Source: Streptomyces ambofaciens ATCC 23877 (GTDB taxonomy: Bacteria; Actinomycetota; Actinomycetes; Streptomycetales; Streptomycetaceae). From it: DNA of 64,000 nt. Every line of letters begins with the position of its first letter. The stretch's first letter is position 1. Location: assembly GCF_001267885.1 (NCBI RefSeq), contig NZ_CP012382.1, positions 1 to 64,000 of the forward strand. Reading direction: 5' to 3'. Below the pieces are notes generated by a model. The model saw only the letters and a program-made list of their open reading frames with translations, ran no database searches and was not told the DNA's origin. The position numbers and the translations under genes are program-made. Shown here in pieces: positions 25,822 through 34,707 of the stretch.

Positions 25822-25848
25822 GCGGGCGTGACTTCGAGTCACACCCGC
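25822..25848 (-). terminator. Hairpin between tip B and its small membrane gene
   Basis: A 12-base stem with one mismatch (GCGGGCGTGACT, loop TCG, AGTCACACCCGC) between the tip stop and the next start. It could attenuate transcription or mark an mRNA processing site. Confidence 0.5.
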
Positions 25849-25857
25849 AGGAACTTG

Positions 25858-26415
25858 CTATTCCATGGTCACGAAGGACACGACACCGGCTGCAGCCCCT
25901 ACAGCACCGCAACCGGCACCGACGGGCGTCGGCCCAGCGGCTGCCGCGCAGACAGCAGTGCCCACCGTATCGACTGTCGCCCCCTTGTTGACCTTCTTCC
26001 TTACTTCCTTCGATGCGCACACCACGCCGCCGGCAGCCTTCCCAAGGGCGTTGACGCAAAAGCACAGACCAGATGGATCAGCAGGGTTGATAGGGTCTCC
26101 GCTCACGTAGAGGTAGGGGTTGGTTTCCTGCCCCGACGGGTCGGGTTGGGTGAAGCGGCCGAGGGTGGGGTCGTAGTAGCGGTGCTCCATCTCGTACAGA
26201 CCCGTTGGGTCGGCGTACGCGCCCGCTCTTGCGCCGACCCATTCACCTACAGCCGAAGTCGGTACCACTCCTCCTGACGTAGGCAGCAAAGATGCCCGCC
26301 CAATGTTCAAAAATGAACCCAGGCAGGCACCTTGGGCCGCTACTTCTTTTCCCTCTTGTAACTCCAGTAGGCCAGGATGATGGCAGCCACGAGAACGAAA
26401 CCTCCCAGGGCCCAA
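25858..26415 (-). CDS. Orphan RHS C-terminal cassette (tip B)
   Basis: RHS core end GAYADPTGLYEMEHRYYDP and FTQPDPSGQETNPYLY ... DPSGL, then a distinct tip of about 70 residues (CFCVNALGKAAGGVVCASKE, VRKKVNKGATVDTVGTAVCA, ending GVVSFVTME) with five or six cysteines and a Gly/Ala-rich hydrophobic end. Sequence before GAYADP shows no RHS similarity, and no real start is evident, so it is a silent orphan cassette. A two-helix membrane protein gene follows after a hairpin. Confidence 0.65.
   Translation of the reverse strand: MGPGRFRSRGCHHPGLLELQEGKEVAAQGACLGSFLNIGRASLLPTSGGVVPTSAVGEWVGARAGAYADPTGLYEMEHRYYDPTLGRFTQPDPSGQETNPYLYVSGDPINPADPSGLCFCVNALGKAAGGVVCASKEVRKKVNKGATVDTVGTAVCAAAAGPTPVGAGCGAVGAAAGVVSFVTME
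26090..26225 (-). repeat. RHS core repeat, copy in tip B
   Basis: Second of three copies of the RHS core end; it contains the same GGTGAAGCGGCCGAGGGTGG block on the plus strand as the copies at 25345 and 29470. Confidence 0.8.
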
Positions 26416-26462
26416 GTAGCTACTGGATTGCCGAATCCGATTCCGGACGTCGCAGTAATCAT
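26340..26462 (-). CDS. Candidate immunity protein of tip C (one membrane helix)
   Basis: A 40-residue protein starting MITATSGIGFGNPVATWALG, one membrane helix (WALGGFVLVAAIILAYW) and a basic tail (SYKREKK). GGAGG is three bases before the ATG at 26462 and the tip C stop is seven bases upstream. It parallels the 45-residue protein at 24860 in size, topology and tail charge. Immunity is inferred. Confidence 0.6.
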   Translation of the reverse strand: MITATSGIGFGNPVATWALGGFVLVAAIILAYWSYKREKK

Positions 26463-26469
26463 TTCCCTC

Positions 26470-26561
26470 CTAGAGCCATGAGCCAGTGATTCCGACGCCT
26501 CCCAGGTAACCGCCGACCGCGTAGCCGACGTCAGCCGCCTTCGCGGCCTTCCGCCGCGGCC
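26470..26561 (-). pseudogene. Remnant of a third RHS tip (tip C)
   Basis: Only the last 24 or so residues remain (AKAADVGYAVGGYLGGVGIT, GSWL, stop at 26470-26472). The ending GGVGITGSWL closely parallels GGGIGISGSFP at the end of tip D. Everything upstream, including the RHS core, has been replaced by unrelated sequence. Confidence 0.5.
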
Positions 26562-26975
26562 GGTGTCGCCTGCGTGGCCCTAGCCGGCCATCAGCACGCC
26601 TGGGTCATCCGCTCGTCCGCCGACCGGTTGCGTGAACTCGGCCTTCCGTGCTCGCAGGAAGCCCTGAAGTGCTTCGTCGTCGTGCACCGCACAGCATGAA
26701 GCCCCGCAGTACTGCGCCGTGAGCGGAGTGGTACTCGGGAACGTGAAAGGCGGCCACGGCCGTTCAGCGCGAACACGCACGCTCAACAAGCGAGCGGTGT
26801 CCGCAATTTGCCCGGCCGCGGCTCCATCGCAGGACTGTGGTGCGCTGGGCGTTGCCGGCATGGCGACCTGCCCACAGTCTGTCCAACCGTGGCCCATCAC
26901 AGGCAGGAGGGCCTGGTCCTGCTGCTGGCCGAGGCTTCCCGCCCACGGCCACCCGATGGACACGATGACTGCCTC

Positions 26976-27636
26976 TCAGGCGTTCTCGTCATGGATCCGC
27001 GCGCCCAGGTCCTCCGCCCACTCCAGCGCCCACGCCTTGAGTTCTTCGATCTGTCGGGAGGTGAGCCCCGTACGCCGAGTAGTCCTCATCCTCGTACCAG
27101 TCCGCGCCGATCAGCCGGTCCCGGAGGTCTTCGAGGCTGAACTCGTCGTGGGCACGACGGCGGCCCAGGGACTCGAGGTCGGCGGTGGAGCGGTGGCGGG
27201 AGGCAGCCTGGACGTCGATGAGGTCGCGGACGGTGCCGCGGTCGGCGAGGGCACGGACCTTGGTGCCGATCACGTCATCGAGGGAAAGAACGGGGCCGTA
27301 GGGGGTCTGGGCGGGCGGAGCCCAGAACGCCTCCTTGAGGACGTCGACCTCGCACTCCTCGCCGGTGTCCGGATCGGTGACGAGGAACCGGCCGCTGAGC
27401 GGATCGGTCTGGACGTGCGTGGTCCGCCATCCGCGTGCACTGAGGCCTGCTGTGAGTGAGGCGACGATCTCCTGCATCGGAGCGGGGTTCTCGGTGGCGA
27501 CGTCGAGATCACGGCTGAAGCGTTCGACCAGGCCGTGGGCCTGCACGGCGTATCCGCCGGTGAGGACCAGAGGGTAGGGGGAGCCGAGGTCGAGGATGTC
27601 GGCGAGGAGACGCTCGTGGAGCGGAGTGAGCTTCAC
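26976..27636 (-). CDS. AbiEii-like nucleotidyltransferase toxin, frameshifted near the 3' end
   Basis: A DUF1814/AbiEii-type nucleotidyltransferase. The motif GGYAVQAHG and RFSRDLDVA (G-G-x8-R-x-S-x-D-x-D form, with D at the catalytic positions) and CEVDVLKE are intact, then TKVRALADRGTVRDLIDVQA. In the given frame the end reads GAHLPTDRRTQG and on to 26989, but with one base removed from a four-base C run near 27068 it becomes LTSRQIEELKAWALEWAEDL and GARIHDENA, stopping at 26976-26978. The catalytic part is unaffected. GTG at 27634-27636 overlaps the upstream stop. Such enzymes are toxins of AbiE/MenAT type pairs that modify tRNA or other targets. Confidence 0.75.
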
Positions 27637-27993
27637 GCGGCGGTCGTGTCGGCCGGAGCGGTGCCGAGCAGCTCAGGGAAGGCGTCCTCCCAGACCTCTC
27701 GGATGTAGGGGCTGATCAGGCGCCGCAGCACGGGCCTGCTCGGTGAGCAGCCGGTGGTGCAGGAGGGCCGCCAGGTCCTCACGCAGTCCTTCGGCGAGGA
27801 CGGTCCGGTAAAGCGTCATTCGGGACTTCGGACGGTCCAGGCTGTAGCTCGTCCGCCCGGACCAGACGATGTGGAGCGGCAGATCCAAGTTGCCCTCGAC
27901 AGGACCGGCCAGCTCCTGCAAGTGCTTGGGCAATCGGCCACGGTAGCGATCCCGCAGCACCTCGGCGCGGGGGGCGGTGATCGTCGTGTCCAT
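27633..27993 (-). CDS. Partner protein of the AbiEii-like toxin, frameshifted near the 3' end
   Basis: A basic helical protein of about 119 residues from ATG 27993 (MDTTITAPRAEVLRDRYRGR, LPKHLQELAGPVEGNLDLPL). After LLTEQ near 27725-27735 a one-base shift is needed to read VLRRLISPYIREVWEDAFPE and LLGTAPADTTAA, whose stop overlaps the toxin GTG start as GTGA. That overlap supports the corrected frame. Position suggests the antitoxin or the partner that the toxin acts with. No known antitoxin domain is recognised. Confidence 0.65.
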
Positions 27994-28429
27994 GCATCCA
28001 GTATGGCTGCTGGGGGCGATGGCATGGCCGATATGGGGGCTCCCCCGTCGTACGTACGGGTCGGGTGCCGACCACCCTTCCTGGGAGATCTGATCCAGTG
28101 GCCGCGGCATCGACTACCCGCACCGGCCCCAGGTGGACGGCAACCGGCTGCCCTGCAGACCCGAGTCCGTCCCTGCTTACGGGCGCGGGTGATCATGGAG
28201 CAGCAGGTCACGCGGACGGCCGCCGCAGTGGAGTCAGCTGCGACTTCCGCCTCGGTGTCGGAGTGACGAGGGTGCCTAACCTTGCGCTTTCACGAAGCGG
28301 GCTGTCCGACAGGCGATCAGGTAAGCAGAAAGCGCCTCTGACCATCGAGAATGAGGATTGCTGAGGTCCTTGTTCCCGCTCCTGTCGGAGGCACTTTCCG
28401 GGTGAAGCAGCCTACCCCCGGGTCCTACC

Positions 28430-28890
28430 CCCATGTCCATGTCCATGATGACGGCCGAGCCGTGGGCTCCCAGGCCGGATCGGTCCTACTGGTCGAACCA
28501 GTCCGCAAGACCGGTCTGGATCAAGCGATATCACAGGTGCTGGTGCCGTGGCGCAACCGCAGGCCCTCCACGACCCGGGCAAGGTCCTGCTGGACGTCGC
28601 CCTGGCGGTCACACTGGGCGGGGACTGCCTCGCGGACGTCGCGACGCTGCGGTGCGAGCCGGCCGTCTTCGGCCCGGTCGTCTCCGACCCAACCGTCTCC
28701 CGCCTCATCGACACCCTCGCCGCCTCCGACGAGAAGGTCCTGCAGGCCATCCGGTCCGCACGGTCCGAAGTCCGGCAACGGGTCTGGATGCTCCGGACGC
28801 CAACGGACAGGTCATGGTCGACCTCGTCGGCGTCCTGGTGATCGCGCACTCCGACAAACAGGACGCGGCCGCGACCTGGAAGAAGACTAG
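28430..28890 (+). mobile_element. IS1380-family transposase remnant
   Basis: HVHVHDDGRAVGSQAGSVLL, then QALHDPGKVLLDVALAVTLG, GDCLADVATLRCEPAVFGPV and SDPTVSRLIDTLAA, then after a frameshift near 28780 DANGQVMVDLVGVLVIAHSD and AAATWKKT. This is the N-terminal part of an IS1380 transposase, ending just after the first catalytic Asp region. The rest is missing. It inserted between tip A's membrane gene and the AbiE pair. Confidence 0.7.
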
Positions 28891-29008
28891 GTTCTGTAAG
28901 ACCGGCCACACCAAAAGAAGGTGATCGCAGCAAGCAGCGCGATCAACCGGCCCTTATTCGAACCCTTCTCCTGAGTTGGTTGAGTTACGGGGCGGTGCCC
29001 GCCCCGGC

Positions 29009-29194
29009 CTACTGTCTGCGTCGAAACTGAACCAGCACCAATACTGTTGCGGACACGCCTAGGACACTAAGGAACAGGAAGCCCCAATGCTCGCCCATGA
29101 TGGACGCTCCTGAAGAGAGGATGCACAGAACGAGTACCGTCCAGACGCAGACTTTCCAGGTTCGGCTCTCACGCAAATCTCCTGAGCTTCGCAT
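29009..29194 (-). CDS. Candidate immunity protein of RHS tip A (two membrane helices)
   Basis: A 61-residue protein. ATG at 29192-29194 is preferred because GGGGAA lies seven bases upstream. Two membrane helices (VCVWTVLVLCILSSGASIM and FLFLSVLGVSATVLVLVQF) and a basic end (RRRQ). Codon use is AT-richer than the flanking RHS gene, with rare codons such as TTG, CTA and ACA. It lies 75 bases after the tip A stop, separated by a hairpin. Topology matches the protein after tip B. The immunity role is inferred. Confidence 0.6.
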   Translation of the reverse strand: MRSSGDLRESRTWKVCVWTVLVLCILSSGASIMGEHWGFLFLSVLGVSATVLVLVQFRRRQ

Positions 29195-29227
29195 GCACAC
29201 TTCCCCTCACTCTTACTATGTTGTTCG

Positions 29228-29258
29228 GGGTGGAGACGATCATCCGTCGCCTCCACCC
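29228..29258 (-). terminator. Hairpin between tip A and its small membrane gene
   Basis: GGGTGGAGACG (29228-29238) pairs with CGTC and TCCACCC (29245-29258) with a three-base bulge. It occupies the same position as the hairpin after tip B. Confidence 0.45.
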
Positions 29259-29268
29259 TGAGCATCTC

Positions 29269-29601
29269 CTAAGCGATGTGTCGCCCGACTACCACTCCAA
29301 CCCCGAAGGCGCCGCCGACGAAACCGCCGATGCCGACGCCGACCCCGCAGGCTTGGGGACCGAAGAAGCACGCACCGCCTCCGATACCGGCTCCGGCACC
29401 GGCAGACCCACCGATGATGCTGATATCCGTCACCAGGTCGTCGATGCTGTAAAGGCCGCTAGGGTCGATGCCGTTGACGGGGTCGCCTTCGGCGTACAGG
29501 TAGGCGTTCTTCTCCTGGCCGGAGGGGTCGGGTTGGGTGAAGCGGCCGAGGGTGGGGTCGTAGTAGCGGTGGCCCATCTTGTACAGGCCGGTCGGGTCCG
29601 C
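29269..29601 (-). pseudogene. C-terminal tip A of the RHS protein, severed by a TAA codon
   Basis: In frame with the long RHS protein after a TAA at 29602-29604, where the other copies have a Tyr codon (AGAYADP). It continues ADPTGLYKMGHRYYDPTLGR, DPVNGIDPSGL and then a tip of about 60 residues (DDLVTDISIIGGSAGAGAGI, GGGACFFGPQACGVGVGIGG, ending VVVGRHIA). The tip is glycine-rich, hydrophobic and contains two cysteines. Without suppression or restart it is not made as part of the RHS protein; an ATG at 29575-29577 could allow separate translation. Confidence 0.7.
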
Positions 29602-29612
29602 TTACGCACCCG
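29470..29612 (-). repeat. RHS core repeat, copy in the full-length gene
   Basis: Recipient copy of the core sequence shared with the orphan cassettes at 25345 and 26090. The TAA nonsense codon lies inside this repeat, so gene conversion from tip B or tip D would repair it. Confidence 0.8.
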
Positions 29613-32574
29613 CATAGCGGTACGGCTGGGGAACGGACTCCGTGGGTGTGGTGCGCGGGAGACCGGTGGGGCCGAAGGCGTAGGTGTGCGTCCGCTTGCC
29701 GGTGCTGTCGGCGAGGCCGAGGACGTTGCCGGTGGCGTCGGTGAGGTAGTAGTAGGACTTCCCCCCAGTCGTCATGGAGTTCAACGTGCCCGCCGGTTCG
29801 CGGATGAATCCGGTGTCCACACCGCTGGTGGTCGTGGAGGCGAGGCCGAGGGCCGTGTGGTGGAACCACGTGTCGCCTAGCTTGGTGCGCTCCGCGTTGG
29901 TGGTGCCGGCGTGGACCAGGTCGTAGGTTGTGCCGCCCGAGGTGATGCCGGCCAGCTGGCTGTAGTCGGTCCACGACTCGCCGGTACGCGGGGTGGTGTC
30001 GGCTGCGGCGGTTTCGTTGCCGAGCTTGTCGTAGGACCAGCCGGTGGTGGTCCCGTTCTTGCCGGTCAGCTCGCTGGCGTCGTTGTACGTGTATGTGGTG
30101 CCGCCGGGGCAGGTGTTCTTGCTGCCATCGCGGCTGGTGAGGTTGCCGGCCTTGTCGAAGCAGTAGAGCCACGACGCCTTCCGGGCGCCCGCTGCGTCGG
30201 CTTCCAGGGCGTAGGTGAGGCGGTCCTGGGAGTCGTAGGTGTAGGTGGTCTTGTACTGGGTGAGGTTGTCGGTGCGGGTGCGGATCTTGGTGGTGTCCTT
30301 GCCCGCGCTTGTGTAGCTGTAGGTCAGGTCGATGAAGGTCTGGGTGCCGGAGGTGGTCTTGATCTTTTCCGGGCGGCCGTTCTTGTCGATGGTGACCGTC
30401 TGGGTGGTGCCGCCGGGGTAGACGGTCTTGGTGCGCTTGTCGTTGTTGTTGTAGTCGAAGTCGGTCTTCTTTCCGTCCGGCGCCGTCAGGTGGTCGAGGC
30501 GGCCGGCCTTGTCCCAGGTGTAGTCCGTCGTCCCGGTCGGATCGAGGTAGTAGTCGACGTCACCACCAGGGGTATAGGCGAGGACCGTCTGGGCGCCGTT
30601 TTGCAGGGTTCGGCGCTTCTCGCGGTTGAGCTTGTCGTACTCCCAGGTGGTGGTGCCGGAGGCGTCGGTGCGGGTGGTGACGTTGCCGTCGCCGTCGTAG
30701 GTGAACGTGACGGTGGAGTGGGTGGAGGAGACCTCACGGACGCGGTCACGGTTGTCGTAGACGTAGACAGTCTTGATGCCACGGCCGTCGGTGACGGTCT
30801 CCACCCGGCCCAGCGCGTCGTAGGTGTTGGTCGTCTCCCCCAGCGGCGCCGGCGGCTTCACCTTCCACAGGTTGCCCTGGTCGTCGTAGGTGAAGGAGGT
30901 GACCTTGCCGTTGCCGTCCTCGGCGGTGCAGCGCTGGCCCTCGAAGCCGCCGCACTTGGGGGTGGCTTCGTTGTAGGTGTACTCGCGGGTGCCGCCGGCG
31001 GTGCCCGACGTCGTCACCGACATCGTGTTGCCGTTGGCGTCGTACTTGAACGAGTCCTTGCGGCCGTCCGCGGTGGTGAAGTCGTTGGGCAGTTCGGTGC
31101 CCGCGATCGTCTGGTACGCCGTCACGGATGCCGTCGCGCCCATCGGCAGTTTCTGGGAGATGGCGTTGTTGCGGCCGTCCCAGCCGTACGTCGTCGTGTT
31201 GCCGCCGGTGCCATCGGCGCCGGTGCCCATCGCGTCAGTTGCGGTCTGGGTGAGGTGGTTCTTGTACGTCGCGTGGCGGGAGTGACCGAGTGGGTCGGTG
31301 ACCTTGGTGACCTCACCATCGGCGTTGTGGACGTACTTGGTGGCGTCGCCGTCGGGGTCAGTGACCGTCGTCGTGCCCGCGTCCGCCGGGGTGGCCGCGC
31401 TGTAGTCGTAGCGCCAGGTCGGGCCCGTGTGACCGGTCGACGAGGACTCGGTGGCGCGTTGCATGGAGGTGACGCGGTTGTGACTGTCGTAGGTGAACAG
31501 GGTGGCGGTGCCCTCGGGCGTGGTCACCTTCGTCACGCGGCGGGAGGAGTCGTAGTCGTAGGTGGTGGCTTTGCCGGCGGTGTCGGTGACCTTGGCGAGG
31601 TTGCCCGCGCTGTCGAGGTCGAGGACGGCGGTGCGGCCGGTGTGGTCCTTGGCCTGCCACTGGTTCGGGTAGGTCTTGACCAGGTCGATCCAGCGGCCGG
31701 AGCGGGTCTCGGTGAGCTTGAAGCCCTTGTGCTCCGCGCCTTCGTCGTGCTGGTCGACGGTGATCGTGCCCTTGTTCTTGTCCGTGACCTTGGTGAGGGT
31801 GCCGTACTCGTTGTAGGTGTCCTTGGTGCCGGACTTGCGGTCGGTGAGGGTGTAGGTGCCGTCCGCGTTCTTCTTCAGGTCCTTCGAGTAGCCGGCCGGG
31901 GTGGTGTAGGTGCCGTCCGTCTTGGCGGTGAAGCGCAGCAGGTTGCCGGTGGCATCGAAGACGTCGACCTCGCCGTCGCCCACCTGCAGGTAGCGCTCGT
32001 AGGCCTGCCACCAGCGCTGCGACACCTTCCCCCACGGCGCTTCGAGGGAGTTGTAGGTACGGGTGAGCTGGAGTTTCTGGCCGACACCGGCGATGTCGAA
32101 GTCCGTCGCCGCCAGCATCAGGTTGCCGTTGGAGATGTCCATGCGCGCCACGAGGGCGTCGTTGAGGCGGGTGTCGAGGATCTGATGCCAGGGCACCTCG
32201 CCCTGTCCCTCGGGCAGATAGTCGGACGCCGCGGCGGCAGCGGCAGCCGCCGAGCGGGACGCCGGGCTCTGGGCCGGTGCCTCGCCCGTGGCACGGCCCT
32301 TCTGCGCCGCCCGCCAGGCCGCGACCTCGGCCGACGGCTTGACCTCAACCTCCGAGTCCGGGGCCTTGATCGTGCCGGCCGGTGTCGCGGCTGCGTCGAT
32401 CTTGGTCGGCTTCGTCCACGGGCTCTCCGGCTCCGGGAGTTCCGGCTTCGGTGCCGCCGCCAAGCCGGGAGCGGCGGCGATCACCACGGCAGCCGTGGTG
32501 ATCGCCGATATCAGAGCAGTTCTGTGTGTTCTCCGGGCACGCCGAAACGGCGTGCCTCCAGCACGCGGGTGCAT
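29602..32574 (-). CDS. RHS/YD-repeat polymorphic toxin protein, interrupted by one stop
   Basis: A 990-residue exported RHS protein. Residues 1-41 form a signal peptide (RTALISAITTAAVVIAAAPG, LAAAP). A low-complexity linker follows, then a DUF6531-like start (NLMLAATDFDIAGVGQKLQL), and from about residue 220 to 960 a long run of YD repeats (GRVETVTDGRGIKTVYVYDN is one). These fold into a hollow shell that carries a C-terminal toxin. The reading ends at TAA 29602-29604, inside the RHS core end motif, so the tip is cut off. Without that codon the protein would be 1101 residues. Upstream is a 500-base region likely holding its promoter. Confidence 0.88.
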   Translation of the reverse strand: MHPRAGGTPFRRARRTHRTALISAITTAAVVIAAAPGLAAAPKPELPEPESPWTKPTKIDAAATPAGTIKAPDSEVEVKPSAEVAAWRAAQKGRATGEAPAQSPASRSAAAAAAAASDYLPEGQGEVPWHQILDTRLNDALVARMDISNGNLMLAATDFDIAGVGQKLQLTRTYNSLEAPWGKVSQRWWQAYERYLQVGDGEVDVFDATGNLLRFTAKTDGTYTTPAGYSKDLKKNADGTYTLTDRKSGTKDTYNEYGTLTKVTDKNKGTITVDQHDEGAEHKGFKLTETRSGRWIDLVKTYPNQWQAKDHTGRTAVLDLDSAGNLAKVTDTAGKATTYDYDSSRRVTKVTTPEGTATLFTYDSHNRVTSMQRATESSSTGHTGPTWRYDYSAATPADAGTTTVTDPDGDATKYVHNADGEVTKVTDPLGHSRHATYKNHLTQTATDAMGTGADGTGGNTTTYGWDGRNNAISQKLPMGATASVTAYQTIAGTELPNDFTTADGRKDSFKYDANGNTMSVTTSGTAGGTREYTYNEATPKCGGFEGQRCTAEDGNGKVTSFTYDDQGNLWKVKPPAPLGETTNTYDALGRVETVTDGRGIKTVYVYDNRDRVREVSSTHSTVTFTYDGDGNVTTRTDASGTTTWEYDKLNREKRRTLQNGAQTVLAYTPGGDVDYYLDPTGTTDYTWDKAGRLDHLTAPDGKKTDFDYNNNDKRTKTVYPGGTTQTVTIDKNGRPEKIKTTSGTQTFIDLTYSYTSAGKDTTKIRTRTDNLTQYKTTYTYDSQDRLTYALEADAAGARKASWLYCFDKAGNLTSRDGSKNTCPGGTTYTYNDASELTGKNGTTTGWSYDKLGNETAAADTTPRTGESWTDYSQLAGITSGGTTYDLVHAGTTNAERTKLGDTWFHHTALGLASTTTSGVDTGFIREPAGTLNSMTTGGKSYYYLTDATGNVLGLADSTGKRTHTYAFGPTGLPRTTPTESVPQPYRYAGA

Positions 32575-33099
32575 CAGCTTCCCCCCACAGGAAGTCAGAC
32601 GGGCAGTCAGAACAGGTGACTCAGACGGTCACCAGCGGCACACAAGTTGTCACAAGAAGTGCACAAATCGGCGCGGCGTCCCCCCGAACGCCCGTGACAT
32701 GCGGTCCGGAATCAGCCCCGCCGCTTCAGCGCGGCAAACCGGACCTAACCACCCTGACCACCCTGCAGTCCGGGCGGAATTGATGGTTCTGTTACCACTC
32801 ATCGGCGATACCTTGACCGAAACCTTGTGACCTGGGCCTCCTTCATTAAAGGGGAGGTCAGCGGGTGTTTTGTTTCGGCCAGGTTCAGGCCTGCCTCCTA
32901 CGGGCTCGGACGGCGCTCAGTGGCCGTCGTCGCCGGTCATGGACGGAAAGCGCTGTCCAGGCAAGTTGTCTCAGAGCGTGCGGCGGACGTGAGGCTCTCC
33001 TGCATGCACGGCTTCACGGAATGCACACTTTCCTCGTCCTGCATGCGTGGTCCCCCAGCCCGCGGCAACCACCCCTGCTGTGAAGGACGTTCTTCCCCG

Positions 33100-33414
33100 A
33101 TGAACGCACTGGGCAGACGCATGCCCTGCTCCAGCCCAAGCCGCCACCCCTCCCCCGCCACGCACCGGACCACCCGCGCCGTGCAGCGGACCGGACGCCT
33201 GCTGTGCTGGAGCCTCGCCGCCGGCATGACCACCGCCGCCACCGACCTGCTCCTCGAGCCCCAGGCACCGTGGTGGGGCACCGTCTGGCTCCTGCCCTGG
33301 TATCTCACCTGCCTTGCCATACCGGCGTGGGCCGTCCTGCGTGCCCGCGAAAAGACCACCCGGGGCACGCCTGGCCAGCACGACACACACGACGACTGGG
33401 ACCAGGCCGCGTGA
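33100..33414 (+). CDS. Small membrane protein
   Basis: A 104-residue protein with two membrane helices (LLCWSLAAGMTTAATDLLL and WGTVWLLPWYLTCLAIPAWA) after a Ser/Pro/Arg-rich N-terminus, and a charged tail (REKTTRGTPGQHDTHDDWDQ). ATG 33100 follows GAAGGA at 12 bases; longer starts add Cys-rich sequence without protein character. The 3' end is duplicated at 46174. Function unknown. Confidence 0.55.
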   Translation: MNALGRRMPCSSPSRHPSPATHRTTRAVQRTGRLLCWSLAAGMTTAATDLLLEPQAPWWGTVWLLPWYLTCLAIPAWAVLRAREKTTRGTPGQHDTHDDWDQAA

Positions 33415-33429
33415 ACGAACACGGCGCGC
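33367..33429. repeat. 63-base direct repeat, copy 1
   Basis: Identical over 63 bases to 46174-46236 and similar for about 30 more. This copy covers the 3' end and stop of the membrane protein gene at 33100. Confidence 0.85.
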
Positions 33430-33824
33430 CGTAGCGGACCGACAGGGGCAGCATGGCCCTGGGTTCCGGAATACACGGGTGCTTGCGGGCTGCGGGCTGC
33501 GGGCGCGGGCAGTGCGACCGGGCGGTCGCCGTCGATCTGGCCGAGCGCCATGAGGCCGGCGGGTACCGGCGCAGCATGCCTCATAGCTGGCGCGCGAGCA
33601 CTCAGTGCGCCCATGGGCGCGGCCGTGCCCGGTACGAGCAGGAGGAGGTCGGTGCGGGTCAGTGAGGAAGCGTCCGGGTGTGGAAGGAGGGTTGGTGTTG
33701 TCCACCAGAGGGGCGGCTGGCTCTGTTCACACGAGCGGGAAGCCCTTCGGAAGGCATGCGATAGCTGCGCGGTGCGAGACCTGTCGGAGGGCAGGTTCGA
33801 TTCACCGCCTGTTTGGCCTTGGGC

Positions 33825-34481
33825 TCAGTGCTGGTGCCACACCAGCGTGTAGCGCCAGAACAGCCGGCGGCGCAGTCGTGCACCGGGCAGTACATGCCGG
33901 GTTTCACGGTCGATCTCGGCGAAGCCCATGGTCGCCGGCCGAACTGGCGCCGTCATCGAAGCCGGCGGCAATGCCGTGCGGCCCTTGTTCTTGATCCATC
34001 CCGTGGCGGCGTTCAGCGGAAGGGCGGCGGCGCTGAGCAGATGGTCACCGGGGGTTTGCGCGTGCCAGAGCCCGACGACCACCAATGTCCCCCCAGGGGC
34101 CAAATGCCGGCGGAAGTGGGCGAGGGCGTCGTTGAACGGCAGATGGTGAAGGGCCGCGACACAGGTGATGACGTCGTAGGAGGCAGCAGGGATACCGGTG
34201 AGCGCGTCCGCGGTGGTGAAGGTCACCGGAGCGTCCGGAGGGGTCATCGCCTGGGCGCGGGCGACGGTTGCCGGATCGGAGTCGATCGCGTCCACGGCCG
34301 CGGCGCGCGTGGCCATGAGCCGGGCCAGGTCGCCGGTGCCGGAGCCGACGTCCAGAGCGGTGCCGAAGCTCCTGGGGAGCTGCCGCATGATCCACCGGTG
34401 GTAGTGGGCGTTGTGGTCCCAGGGGTGGGCGGCGTTGAACCGGTCGAGGGCATGGAGGAAACGGTGCGGCAGCGTCGTCAT
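33825..34481 (-). CDS. SAM-dependent class I methyltransferase
   Basis: A 218-residue methyltransferase. Motif I ALDVGSGTGDLARL (about residues 42-55), acidic end of strand 2 VDAIDSDP, motif II TFTTADAL, YDVITCVAALHHLPF and GGTLVVVGLWHA are all intact. The C-terminal part (ETRHVLPGARLRRRLFWRYT) is typical of small-molecule methyltransferases. Substrate unknown. Start is the ATG at 34479-34481; a longer in-frame extension is Arg/Pro-rich and unlikely. Confidence 0.85.
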   Translation of the reverse strand: MTTLPHRFLHALDRFNAAHPWDHNAHYHRWIMRQLPRSFGTALDVGSGTGDLARLMATRAAAVDAIDSDPATVARAQAMTPPDAPVTFTTADALTGIPAASYDVITCVAALHHLPFNDALAHFRRHLAPGGTLVVVGLWHAQTPGDHLLSAAALPLNAATGWIKNKGRTALPPASMTAPVRPATMGFAEIDRETRHVLPGARLRRRLFWRYTLVWHQH

Positions 34482-34707
34482 GTCGGTGAGTCCATCAGGA
34501 TCGTCTCCTCGCCGGTGGCCCCAGCATCGAGGATGTTTGCCTGAGTCTTTGAGCTGCGGTCCGCCGGGTGCCTCCCGTCCTCTTGAACATCGGTTTCGGC
34601 CGGGTCGGTCTGCCTTCCGAGAGGATGAAGCACCTGCTGCCGTAGTCGGCCGACAAGGCCGGGTCGCCGGAGCGGGTGTGATCCCGTTCCTCACGCATGT
34701 GCCGCCG

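Noticed and set aside
26580..26963. 127-codon minus-strand frame after the AbiE toxin
   Set aside because: It has a few protein-like stretches but no domain or binding site; all three minus frames look equally plausible here.
29911..32619. 902-codon plus-strand frame
   Set aside because: It mirrors the YD repeats of the RHS gene on the other strand; its Gly/Val repetition is an antisense artefact.
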